A stretch of DNA of 23,246 bases. Source: UBA2798 sp046289975 (lineage in GTDB: Bacteria > Bacteroidota > Bacteroidia > Flavobacteriales_D > UBA2798). The notes under the pieces are model-generated. The model worked only from the letters and a program-made list of their open reading frames with translations. It had not been told where the DNA came from and ran no database searches. The stretch's first letter is position 1; every line of letters starts with the position of its first letter. Below, one piece after another: positions 8,077 to 15,911 of the stretch. The translations under genes were made by a program, and so were the position numbers. The stretch is taken from contig JBKBUQ010000028.1 in the NCBI GenBank assembly GCA_046289975.1, positions 1 to 23,246 of the forward strand, read 5' to 3'.

Positions 8077-9033
8077 TTACTTCAGGGTAAATGTTGTTTT
8101 TCCGATTTTCGCTTTCTCACAGAACAATTCAACCATGTAAACACCTTTGGGCAGATCGGTTTTTACATCTGCATAAAAACAGATATCGATCGCCTGGTTC
8201 TGATAATCCACTTCACGCAATAAGGAATACTGACTTTCGCCACCCTCCCATTTAAAGGTTTGTTCAGGATTCTGTGTGAGAATGGTTGCATCCGGTTGTG
8301 TTACCACCATGTAAACATTTTTTGTACCCGGCTTGGCGATGGAATTTTCAAGAATGGTGCAACAGGCCTTTACCATATCTGCACGTCCTGCCCTCGTTGT
8401 TTCTACCTGTTTACCGGAGTTGCGTAAATGAATTGCACCCGCAGTGAAATTAGCAGTTTGCAGAATAGATCCTTTGGCAACTTTGCCCTCCAGGTCTTTT
8501 GTTTTCTCCTTGAAATCATCCCTTTCCTTCTCCACATTATTCAGGTTCTTTTTGGTAGTGCTCAGATCGGCACGCAATTCCTGATTGATGGTATTTAACG
8601 AGTCTATGGTTCTAACATAACCCTGCATGATGGAACGAAGCGTGTCTGTTTCCTTTTTCAATCGATATATGGCATAGGCATTTCCCTTTGCTTTTTCAGC
8701 CTCCTTTTGCAGGGAATCAATCTTACGGATTTGTCGTTGTATACTATCACGCATGCCGGTATTGGAAGTCTCCAAACTCTGATAATCCTCCATCAGATTT
8801 GCAAGGCCTTCTTTCAGGTCCGAGCCAAGCATATCCGCCATACCGTTCTCATTGAACAACTTCTCCATTTCCGCCTTCTCCTGAGCACAAGCATCGAAGT
8901 TTTGCTTGTATTGTTCGTAATTGGTTTTGTACTGACTCATCTGCACAAAAAGCAATCCTCCCCCGCCCAACAACAGCAGAATTAAAGTGATGTAAATGGC
9001 ATCACGGGATTTCTTTGGTTTGGTATTCTCCAT
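8077..9033 (-). CDS. Membrane-anchored coiled-coil protein of unknown function
   Basis: I do not recognise this 318-residue protein. It has a short basic N-terminus (KPKKSR), one strongly hydrophobic segment (about residues 12-30, ILLLLGGGGLLF), and a long heptad-rich region (about 34-195) full of Lys, Glu, Gln, Asp and Leu, with the phrase IDSL recurring. A C-terminal domain of about 120 residues looks beta-rich (GSILQTANFTAGAIHLR...VYMVVTQPDATIL...GVYMVELFCEKAKIGKTTFTLK). No signal-peptidase site is evident, so a type II inner-membrane topology with the coil and C-domain in the periplasm is likely. Start at ATG 9033 is supported by a perfect -7 box just upstream. General annotations would probably call it hypothetical or SMC-like; I would not assign a function. 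Confidence 0.8.
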   Translation of the reverse strand: MENTKPKKSRDAIYITLILLLLGGGGLLFVQMSQYKTNYEQYKQNFDACAQEKAEMEKLFNENGMADMLGSDLKEGLANLMEDYQSLETSNTGMRDSIQRQIRKIDSLQKEAEKAKGNAYAIYRLKKETDTLRSIMQGYVRTIDSLNTINQELRADLSTTKKNLNNVEKERDDFKEKTKDLEGKVAKGSILQTANFTAGAIHLRNSGKQVETTRAGRADMVKACCTILENSIAKPGTKNVYMVVTQPDATILTQNPEQTFKWEGGESQYSLLREVDYQNQAIDICFYADVKTDLPKGVYMVELFCEKAKIGKTTFTLK

Positions 9034-9051
9034 AAGACACTGGTTTCACGA

Positions 9052-9077
9052 CAAAAATACAAGCGTATTGGCATCAA
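9052..9077 (-). promoter_or_regulatory. Candidate promoter of the coiled-coil protein gene
   Basis: TATTTTTG on the minus strand (9059-9052) matches the -7 consensus TAnnTTTG exactly. A TTG (9077-9075) lies 15 bases upstream, a little closer than typical. The box is 18 bases before the ATG at 9033, which predicts a leader of about 12 bases. Confidence 0.45.
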
Positions 9078-9098
9078 AAACGAAGTGGGGGTGAAAAT

Positions 9099-9131
9099 GT
9101 TACAGAAAGGGTTGTTCATAAGGTTACAGAA
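9099..9131 (+). repeat. 9-bp direct repeat GTTACAGAA in a divergent control region
   Basis: GTTACAGAA occurs at 9099-9107 and 9123-9131, 24 bases apart start to start. It lies in the 194-base gap between the coiled-coil gene and comF, upstream of both. It could be a pair of binding sites for one regulator, but the match is short and could be chance. Confidence 0.3.
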
Positions 9132-9215
9132 TGTTAAAATCAGGCACAAATTAGGCATACCGCCGAAACTTAATCAAGAGCATAAAGTTGGTCTGCAAGA
9201 GTCTGATTCCCTTTT

Positions 9216-9223
9216 TAGGTTTG
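9216..9223 (+). promoter_or_regulatory. Perfect -7 box abutting the comF start
   Basis: TAGGTTTG matches TAnnTTTG exactly and ends four bases before the comF ATG. If used, transcription would begin at or within a base or two of the start codon, giving a leaderless message. The nearest upstream TTG (9188-9190) is 25 bases away, somewhat far for a -33 element. Confidence 0.45.
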
Positions 9224-9227
9224 CGTC

Positions 9228-9911
9228 ATGATCAGGGAAATCGTTTCGCTCTTTTATCCATCGCTTTGCGCAGCCTGCGGTGAGCCTCTATTACGCAATG
9301 AAAAAACGATCTGCATCAGCTGCTGGATGGAGCTGCCTTTTACAGGATTTCACAAGGAAAAAGACAATCCGGTTGAACGATTATTTTGGGGGCGGTCGCC
9401 GGTACATTTCGCAACCTCCTTGTGCCATTTCAGAAAGGCAACACGGATGCAACGACTATTACACCAACTTAAATACAAAGGCAATACCCCGGTTGGAGAA
9501 GTATTGGGTATAGAGTTAGGAAGACAAATACGCGATTCACCCCATTTTGGAAGAATTGATGCAATTGCACCGGTTCCCCTTCATCCCAAAAAAGAGAGGG
9601 TAAGAGGATACAATCAAAGTTTGTTTATCGCTAACGGTATTGCATCGGTGTTGGAAACAAGAGTGGAGCCGCAGCTTATCACAAGAGTCCATAACAATGC
9701 CACTCAAACACGCAGAAATCGCTTTGAACGGTACCGAAATGTGGAAACCGTATTCCAGGTGAAAGAACCTGAACTTTACTACGGTAAACACATCCTGCTT
9801 GTGGATGATGTGATTACAACCGGTTCAACCCTTGAAGCATGTTGTAATTCCCTTGCCCAATCCGAAAAAGATCAGGGCAAAGTAAGTATTGCCACACTGG
9901 CTGTTGCCTGA
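9228..9911 (+). CDS. comF: ComF family phosphoribosyltransferase-like protein
   Basis: This 227-residue protein of the ComF/GntX family is tied to natural DNA uptake in several bacteria, though its biochemical role is not settled. A four-cysteine zinc-finger-like N-terminus is seen (C14-x2-C17 and C29-x2-C32). After a central region with LHQLKYKGN and PVPLHPKKERVRGYNQS, a type I phosphoribosyltransferase signature ILLVDDVITTGSTLEAC includes Asp193-Asp194, the usual PRPP-binding pair. Length and order of motifs are normal. The ATG at 9228 gives the standard FYPSLCAACG opening with no alternative start nearby. It stands alone between the unknown coiled-coil gene and a signalling phosphatase; no other competence genes are visible. 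Confidence 0.9.
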   Translation: MIREIVSLFYPSLCAACGEPLLRNEKTICISCWMELPFTGFHKEKDNPVERLFWGRSPVHFATSLCHFRKATRMQRLLHQLKYKGNTPVGEVLGIELGRQIRDSPHFGRIDAIAPVPLHPKKERVRGYNQSLFIANGIASVLETRVEPQLITRVHNNATQTRRNRFERYRNVETVFQVKEPELYYGKHILLVDDVITTGSTLEACCNSLAQSEKDQGKVSIATLAVA

Positions 9912-9992
9912 TTGAAGCCTCTTCCGTCCTGATATTTAATCGCTTAGTCCGGTTTTCTCCTAAAGGCTTATGAGGATTTCCTATATTGCACC

Positions 9993-12323
9993 GTGTTTCG
10001 ATCAATCCCCATATCAATCAGGGTAACTGCCGCCTTTTTCATTATCAGTTTTACGGCAGTTTCGGTAGTTGGATTTTTATCCTACATCAGAGGTAAGGAA
10101 TCACTGCAGGAAGCCAGTTTTAGCCGACTCACACTGGTTAGAGAAATCAAGGCTGATCAGATTGAAGAGTATTTCCATCACATCGCTGATCAGGCGCTCA
10201 CTTTTGCCGAAGACCATACCATCATTGAAGCCTTAAAAGGATTTACGAAGGGCTTTCAGGAAATCAAAAATGAAACTATTCCTCTTGAGCAGCGAAAGGC
10301 AGAACTTGAAAAATATTACCGGGAAGAATTCATTCCGCGACTCGACAGTAATATCTATTCGAAAGTAAATATTGCGAACTACCTACCACAGGAAGAAGCG
10401 GCCATCCGATTACAAGATATATATATTTCTTCCAACCCTTTTGGGGTAAAGAAAAAACACATGCTCGACGATGCGCGCCATGAAAGTTTTTATTCCAAAC
10501 ACCACTCCGAGTATCATCCATACATCAGAAAGTACCTTAAGAAATTCGGATTCTATGATATTTTCCTGATCGACTCCACCGGCAATATTGTGTATACCGT
10601 TTTTAAAGAAGTTGATTTTGGCACCTCACTGGAAAATGGCCCTTACAAAAAAAGTCAGCTTGCGCATGTCTACCACAAAGCCAAAGGTTCATTCGAGCCG
10701 GAGCATGTAGTACTCGACGATTACGCACCTTATGATCCGTCGTACAATGCACATGCTGCATTTGTTGCAGCTCCCATTCGGGAACACGGACATGAAATCG
10801 GGGTACTCGTTTTTCAATTACCGATCGACCGTATTAACGACATAATGACCAACCGTCATTCCTGGCAGGATGTGGGTTTGGGAAAAACAGGAGAAACCTA
10901 TATCGTGGGCGAAGATTTCACACTGCGTAATCAATCCCGATTTCTGATTGAAGACAGAGAAAACTATTTAAAGACAATTGCCAGTACGGGAACACCGGAC
11001 TCCATTGTAACCAAGATCCGTAATCTTGGAACCAGTATCGGACTACAAACCTGCAAAACAATTGGTACTGAAAACGCATTAAGAGGAGAAAAAGGCACAG
11101 CAATTTTTCCAGATTACCGTGGCGTAAATGTTCTGAGTGCATATCAACCATTAAAAATAAAAGATCTTCATTGGGTATTACTGAGTGAGATAGATGAGGA
11201 TGAAGCATTCAACGATCTCTATAAGTTAAGGAAATTATTGATTATCGAATTCATCTGTCTGCTTTTTGCAATTGGAATAATCAGTTATCTGATTTCCCGT
11301 CACATTACATTACCCTTGAAAAAACTTACACAGAGTGCGCGCCAACTTGCCAAAGGCGACATGGAAACTCCCATTGAAGTAACGAGTAAAGATGAAATAG
11401 GTATTCTGGCGTTGAGCTTTAAAAAAATGCAGTTGGCCATCCACAAACTGTTTACCGAGCTAAAAGAAATTAATGCGGGACTTGAAGAAAAGGTGAAAGA
11501 CCGAACACGCGAAATTCAACTTCAGAAAGAAATGGTGGAAGAAAAGAACAAGGAAATTCTCGATTCCATTCTTTATGCCAAACGATTACAGAATGCCATA
11601 CTCCCTCCAATTGAAAAAGTGAAGGAGGTATTACCCGATAGCTTTATTCTCTTCAAACCAAAAGACATTGTTTCAGGCGATTTCTATTGGATGGAAGCAC
11701 TTTCTTCGAATGATGGCGGAAAACTCGATGATATTTTAATTGCAGCAGTAGACTGTACCGGTCATGGCGTACCCGGCGCAATGGTAAGCGTGGTTGGCTC
11801 GAACGGATTAAACCGAAGCGTAAAGGAGTTTGGATTGCGCAAACCTTCCGAGATTCTGGATAATCTAAGAAGTTTGGTTGAAGAAACCTTTTCGACCTCA
11901 GAAAGCGAAGTGAAAGACGGTATGGACATTGCACTTTGCAGGATAAACACAGACAAACAAACCGTTCATTACTCCGGTGCTCACAATCCACTTTGGATTC
12001 TCCGAAAAGACGCTGAACAAATCGAAGAGATCCGAGGCGACAAACAACCAATAGGCAAATTCGATTACGGAAAACCATTCAGCAATCACGAATTTCAGCT
12101 TGCAAAAGGCGATTGTATCTTTTTCTTCACCGACGGATTCTCTGATCAATTCGGTGGAAGTCGCGGTAAAAAATTCCGAGCAGCACAACTCATGGAAACG
12201 CTCCTTGAAATCCGCAACCTACCCATGGAAGCCATCAGAAAAGAACTAAACAATCGCTTCGAAACCTGGAAAGGAAACCTCGAGCAGATCGATGATGTGT
12301 GCGTTATAGGAGTCCGACTTTGA
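9993..12323 (+). CDS. Membrane sensor phosphatase: Cache-like sensor, HAMP, SpoIIE/PP2C domain
   Basis: This 776-residue transmembrane receptor probably dephosphorylates a protein partner (such as an anti-sigma-factor antagonist) in response to an external cue. In order: membrane segment about 8-29; an extracytoplasmic sensor of about 380 residues with Cache-like phrases (YDIFLIDSTGNIVYTVFKEVDFG, AAPIREHGHEIGVLVFQ); a second membrane segment about 413-433; HAMP about 434-490; a coiled-coil linker; and a SpoIIE-type phosphatase domain from about 540 to the end. Metal-binding acidic residues are present: Asp563 (SGDFYW), Asp587 (AVDCTGHG), Asp714 (FTDGFSD) and Asp767/768 (IDDVCVIG). The start is GTG; an in-frame stop lies upstream at 9945 and no ATG fits. 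No STAS or anti-sigma gene is adjacent, so the partner is unknown. Confidence 0.9.
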   Translation: MFRSIPISIRVTAAFFIISFTAVSVVGFLSYIRGKESLQEASFSRLTLVREIKADQIEEYFHHIADQALTFAEDHTIIEALKGFTKGFQEIKNETIPLEQRKAELEKYYREEFIPRLDSNIYSKVNIANYLPQEEAAIRLQDIYISSNPFGVKKKHMLDDARHESFYSKHHSEYHPYIRKYLKKFGFYDIFLIDSTGNIVYTVFKEVDFGTSLENGPYKKSQLAHVYHKAKGSFEPEHVVLDDYAPYDPSYNAHAAFVAAPIREHGHEIGVLVFQLPIDRINDIMTNRHSWQDVGLGKTGETYIVGEDFTLRNQSRFLIEDRENYLKTIASTGTPDSIVTKIRNLGTSIGLQTCKTIGTENALRGEKGTAIFPDYRGVNVLSAYQPLKIKDLHWVLLSEIDEDEAFNDLYKLRKLLIIEFICLLFAIGIISYLISRHITLPLKKLTQSARQLAKGDMETPIEVTSKDEIGILALSFKKMQLAIHKLFTELKEINAGLEEKVKDRTREIQLQKEMVEEKNKEILDSILYAKRLQNAILPPIEKVKEVLPDSFILFKPKDIVSGDFYWMEALSSNDGGKLDDILIAAVDCTGHGVPGAMVSVVGSNGLNRSVKEFGLRKPSEILDNLRSLVEETFSTSESEVKDGMDIALCRINTDKQTVHYSGAHNPLWILRKDAEQIEEIRGDKQPIGKFDYGKPFSNHEFQLAKGDCIFFFTDGFSDQFGGSRGKKFRAAQLMETLLEIRNLPMEAIRKELNNRFETWKGNLEQIDDVCVIGVRL

Positions 12324-12430
12324 TTTCCAATTAACAAATTACCAATGTCCAATTAGTTCCGTAATACCACAGTTTTCAAATCACAATAGGGATGACAGAT
12401 CCGGGGAGGTTAAAGGGGTTAATTGGAAAT
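12324..12430. repeat. Inverted repeat with AATTTCCAAT-type arms in intergenic gap
   Basis: TTTCCAATTAAC at 12324-12335 is matched by its exact reverse complement GTTAATTGGAAA at 12418-12429, and one more base pair extends it outward. The arms are AT-rich and contain related short motifs: CCAAT recurs at 12341-12345 and 12348-12352, and ATTGG recurs at 12436 and at 12446-12450 downstream. The left arm begins right after the phosphatase stop codon. The 226-base gap to 12549 holds no credible gene. It may be a degenerate small repeat element; copies elsewhere in the genome would decide. Confidence 0.45.
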
Positions 12431-12549
12431 TGGGTTATTGATTCATTGGAAATTAAAAATAACCGATTACCGTGCATCAAACCCGCTCAGCACAATTATT
12501 TGCATCAATTGTTCTATTTTCTTTTTTTTAGTGCTGCTAAATCAACTCC

Positions 12550-14721
12550 ATGAAACGCGTTTATTATTTATCGCTCTTTTCTTTCACACTAATTGCTTGT
12601 GGAGGCGAAAATACAGAACCAACTGCTGCACCGCCCATTTTAGGGGACACCCTGTATGCCAAACCTGCAGTGAGTTATCCGGTAACCCGTACCGAAAATG
12701 TTACCGACACCTATTTCGGCACCTTGGTTGAAGATCCTTACCGCTGGCTGGAAAACGACACTTCTGCAGAAACCAAAACCTGGGTAGTGGAACAGAACAA
12801 AACAACCAACAGCTATCTCGAACAAATTCCATTTCGCAATGGGTTTAAAAAACGTCTTGAAGAAATTTACAATTACGAACGTAGCGGTGCACCTGCCAAG
12901 GTTGGTGAATATTATTTCTATTATAAAAACGACGGATTGCAAAATCAGTCGGTTATTTATGTTCGCAAAGGTCTCGATGGCAAAGAGAATGTGTTTATGG
13001 ACCCCAATGCTATGTCGTCCTCTGGAACCGTTTCTATCGGACTGATGGGACATTCGAAGGACAACAAATACATTGCCTGGTCGCGATCGGATGCGGGTTC
13101 TGACTGGCAGGAAATTCACATTACCGAAATTGAAACTGGAAAAGAATTACCCGATGTGATGAAATGGGTAAAATTTTCTGACGCCACCTGGTACAACGAC
13201 GGATTCTTTTACAGCCGTTATCCTGCTCCTAAAAAGGGAATGGAGTTATCAGCCACAAACACATTCCACAGTGTGTATTACCACAAACTTGGTGATCCTC
13301 AGGAAAAAGATGTTCTCATTTTTGAAGATCGTGCCAATCCCTTGCGCTATCATTATGTTTCACTCACCGAAGATGATCAATACCTTGTATTGTATGCCGC
13401 ATCGGGAACAAACGGATATGAGTGTCATTACAAAGCAACTGATCTGAAAAAAGGTGGATTCACGGCCTTATTTACCGGATTTGAAAACAAGAGCAGCATT
13501 ATAGATCATAAAGACGGTTTCTTTTATGTGACTACCGATATTGATGCTCCTACATACCGTTTGGTGAAAATAGATCCGAAAAATCCTGCGAAGGAAAACT
13601 GGAAGGATATTATTCCCGCAGGAAAAGATCTGCTTGAAGGAGTAAGCACCGGCGGAGGAAAACTGTACGCTCAATTCCTGAAGGATGTCAGCACACACGT
13701 ATACCAATACGACTACAGCGGTAAAATGGAAAAAGAAATTGAATTCCCTGCACCCGGTACAGCAGGAGGGTTTGGATGCAGAAAAGACGAAAAAGAAATG
13801 TTCTACACGTTTACTTCGTTTACCTATCCCACAACAGTTTACCGTTACGACATTGAAAGCGGAAAATCTGAAGTTTTCTTTAAACCTAATCTCAAATTCA
13901 ATCCCGACGATTTCGAGTCGAAACAGGTTTTCTACACCAGCAAAGACGGAACCAAAATCCCAATGTTCATCGTACACAAAAAAGGAATGACGCCTGATGG
14001 TAAACGTCCAACATTGTTGTATGCATATGGCGGATTCAATGTCAGCCTTACACCTTCATTCAACGTATCACTTATCCCTATTCTTGAAAACGATGGAATT
14101 TATGCTTTAGCCAATCTGCGAGGAGGTGGAGAATACGGTGAAGAATGGCACCAGGCCGGTATGCTGGGTAAAAAACAGAATGTGTTCGACGATTTCATCG
14201 CTGCAGCAGAATACCTCATTAAAGAAGGATATACCAACTCTTCGAAGCTTGGGATTTCCGGTGGATCGAACGGAGGATTACTGGTAGGCGCATGTATGAC
14301 TCAGCGTCCCGATCTTTATAAAGTTGCCTTTCCTGCTGTTGGTGTGCTTGATATGTTGCGTTACCATAAATTCACTGTTGGATTTGGTTGGATTCCCGAA
14401 TACGGTTCAAGCGAAGAAAGCGAGGCCAGCTTTAAAAATCTTTTTGCCTATTCACCCTTTCATAACATTAAAGAAGGAACAAACTATCCGGCTACCATGG
14501 TACTTACCGGCGATCACGACGACAGGGTTGTTCCTGCACACTCGTTTAAGTTTGCGGCAATGCTTCAGGCAAAACACAAAGGCGATAATCCCGTGCTGAT
14601 TCGTATTGAAACCGATGCCGGTCATGGCGCAGGCAAACCAACCTCTAAAGTCATTGAAGAAACTGCCGACAAATGGGCCTTTTTCTTCTTCAACACCAAT
14701 TCCGAAGTCATTTACAAATAA
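12550..14721 (+). CDS. Prolyl oligopeptidase family serine peptidase, lipoprotein
   Basis: This S9A endopeptidase cleaves short peptides after proline. The N-terminus is a lipoprotein signal (KR, a hydrophobic run, lipobox LIAC with Cys at residue 17), so the mature enzyme should be lipid-anchored in the periplasm or at the outer membrane. At 723 residues it fits the family (about 700). The opening TDTYFGTLVEDPYRWLEND is characteristic, followed by the seven-bladed propeller region and then the alpha/beta hydrolase domain. The catalytic triad is Ser573 (GGSNGG), Asp657 (GDHDDRVVP) and His692 (DAGHGAGKP); Arg659 matches the substrate-binding Arg of the porcine enzyme. It is monocistronic, followed by a strong terminator. 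Confidence 0.96.
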   Translation: MKRVYYLSLFSFTLIACGGENTEPTAAPPILGDTLYAKPAVSYPVTRTENVTDTYFGTLVEDPYRWLENDTSAETKTWVVEQNKTTNSYLEQIPFRNGFKKRLEEIYNYERSGAPAKVGEYYFYYKNDGLQNQSVIYVRKGLDGKENVFMDPNAMSSSGTVSIGLMGHSKDNKYIAWSRSDAGSDWQEIHITEIETGKELPDVMKWVKFSDATWYNDGFFYSRYPAPKKGMELSATNTFHSVYYHKLGDPQEKDVLIFEDRANPLRYHYVSLTEDDQYLVLYAASGTNGYECHYKATDLKKGGFTALFTGFENKSSIIDHKDGFFYVTTDIDAPTYRLVKIDPKNPAKENWKDIIPAGKDLLEGVSTGGGKLYAQFLKDVSTHVYQYDYSGKMEKEIEFPAPGTAGGFGCRKDEKEMFYTFTSFTYPTTVYRYDIESGKSEVFFKPNLKFNPDDFESKQVFYTSKDGTKIPMFIVHKKGMTPDGKRPTLLYAYGGFNVSLTPSFNVSLIPILENDGIYALANLRGGGEYGEEWHQAGMLGKKQNVFDDFIAAAEYLIKEGYTNSSKLGISGGSNGGLLVGACMTQRPDLYKVAFPAVGVLDMLRYHKFTVGFGWIPEYGSSEESEASFKNLFAYSPFHNIKEGTNYPATMVLTGDHDDRVVPAHSFKFAAMLQAKHKGDNPVLIRIETDAGHGAGKPTSKVIEETADKWAFFFFNTNSEVIYK

Positions 14722-14740
14722 AACCGGTTAACCTCATACG

Positions 14741-14772
14741 AAGCGGCGATGTAAACCATCGCCGCTTTTTTT
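14741..14772 (+). terminator. Strong rho-independent terminator after the oligopeptidase
   Basis: A perfect 11-bp stem, AAGCGGCGATG paired with CATCGCCGCTT, with a five-base loop (TAAAC), runs into seven T residues (14766-14772). It lies 20 bases past the stop codon. Confidence 0.93.
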
Positions 14773-14792
14773 GAACCTATTCAATGCCTTTC

Positions 14793-14823
14793 TTGTTATT
14801 ACATTCCTGCCTAAATAGTTTTT
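14793..14823 (+). promoter_or_regulatory. Candidate promoter of the nucleotidyltransferase-to-EnvC operon
   Basis: TTG (14793-14795), a 20-base gap, and TAGTTTTT (14816-14823) fit the Bacteroidota -33/-7 arrangement with one deviation in the -7 box. It would give a leader of about 75 bases to the ATG at 14907. It lies just past a terminator, where a new promoter is needed. Found by eye only. Confidence 0.35.
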
Positions 14824-14906
14824 CAAACCTCAGTAGTTCAAAATTCTGAGCGGGATCATTAGCACTTGTTGCTTTTAATCGGAAATTTACCGATCAAACC
14901 TATGCT

Positions 14907-15911
14907 ATGAAGATCATTGTACCAATGGCCGGACTCGGAAAAAGAATGCGTCCACATACGCTTACCGTTGCCAAACCGCTAATTCCGGTTGCCGGAAAGC
15001 CTGTAGTTCAATGGCTGGTGGAAGATATCATCCGGGTTTGTGGTCAGAAGGTAGATGAGATCGCGTATGTTGTAGGTCGTTTCGGCAAAGAAAATGAAGA
15101 TCGTTTGCTGAAGATAGCAGCTGACCTCGGCGCTAAGGGAAGTTTACATTATCAGGACGAACCACTTGGAACAGCTCATGCCATTTTGTGCGCTGCAGAA
15201 GCGCTTAACGGACCAGTAGTGGTTGCCTTTGCAGATACACTCTTCAGGGCTGATTTTACGCTCGATGGAAGTAAGGACGGCATAATTTGGGTAAAGAAAG
15301 TGGATGATCCCTCTGCGTTTGGAGTGGTTAAAACTGATGCTGCCGGCACAATTACTGATTTCGTGGAAAAACCCAAGGAATTTGTTTCCGATCTGGCCAT
15401 TATCGGAATTTATTATTTCCGCGATGGTGATAATTTGAAAAAAGAACTGCAATTCCTAATTGACAACAACATTCGTGGCAATAATGAGTTTCAGTTAACA
15501 GATGCTCTTGAAAACATGAAAAAGAAAGGCGCCCGTTTTGCTACCGGTACCGTTGAGGAATGGCTCGATTGCGGAAACAAAAACGTAACTGTTTACACCA
15601 ATCAGCGAGTTCTCGAAAACAATAAAGAAAAAATGAAATTGCCTGCTTCACTCAAAAATGAAAACAGTATCGTTATTCCTCCCTGTTACGTTGGCGAAAA
15701 TGTGATCCTGCGCAATAGTGTTATTGGTCCACACGTGTCCATTGGAGAAGGAAGCATCATTGAAAGCAGTGTGATCAGCGACAGCATTCTTCAACAAAAA
15801 GTCAGGATTCAAAACGCCAGCATATCCCGTTCAATGATAGGAAACTTCACCGAGTACAAAGGCAAAGCAAGTGATCTAAGCATCGGCGATTACACCCAGA
15901 TAACAGCATGA
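14907..15911 (+). CDS. Sugar-phosphate nucleotidyltransferase with left-handed beta-helix tail
   Basis: This cytoplasmic enzyme activates a sugar 1-phosphate by transfer of a nucleotide from an NTP, for cell-surface polysaccharide synthesis. The protein has 334 residues. The N-terminal Rossmann-like domain starts MKIIVPMAGLGKRMRPHTL, a G-x-G-x-R loop, followed by the AKPLIPVAGKP lysine motif. Asp110 in FADTLF is the likely metal ligand, and an EKP motif is present near 150. From about residue 245 the chain has hexapeptide-like repeats (IVIPPCYVGENVILRNSVIGPHVSIG...), a left-handed beta-helix. The sequence resembles glucose-1-phosphate thymidylyltransferase-type and GlmU N-terminal enzymes; I cannot tell which sugar or nucleotide it uses. 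Its stop overlaps the next gene by four bases. Confidence 0.88.
   Translation: MKIIVPMAGLGKRMRPHTLTVAKPLIPVAGKPVVQWLVEDIIRVCGQKVDEIAYVVGRFGKENEDRLLKIAADLGAKGSLHYQDEPLGTAHAILCAAEALNGPVVVAFADTLFRADFTLDGSKDGIIWVKKVDDPSAFGVVKTDAAGTITDFVEKPKEFVSDLAIIGIYYFRDGDNLKKELQFLIDNNIRGNNEFQLTDALENMKKKGARFATGTVEEWLDCGNKNVTVYTNQRVLENNKEKMKLPASLKNENSIVIPPCYVGENVILRNSVIGPHVSIGEGSIIESSVISDSILQQKVRIQNASISRSMIGNFTEYKGKASDLSIGDYTQITA

Noticed and set aside
8067..8086. Hairpin CCTGAA/TTCAGG between truB and the convergent gene
   Set aside because: The stem is only six base pairs with an eight-base loop and no clean T-run on either side, so I do not call a terminator.
11653..12078. A 141-codon open frame on the minus strand, overlapped by two further minus-strand frames
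   Set aside because: All lie antisense to the conserved phosphatase domain and have no plausible start context.
12640..13119. A 159-codon open frame on the minus strand
   Set aside because: It is antisense to the prolyl oligopeptidase gene, whose propeller region runs without break here; the product is unlike any family I know.
13468..13977. A 169-codon open frame on the minus strand
   Set aside because: It is a shadow of the same oligopeptidase gene, with a Phe- and Val-rich translation typical of an antisense frame.
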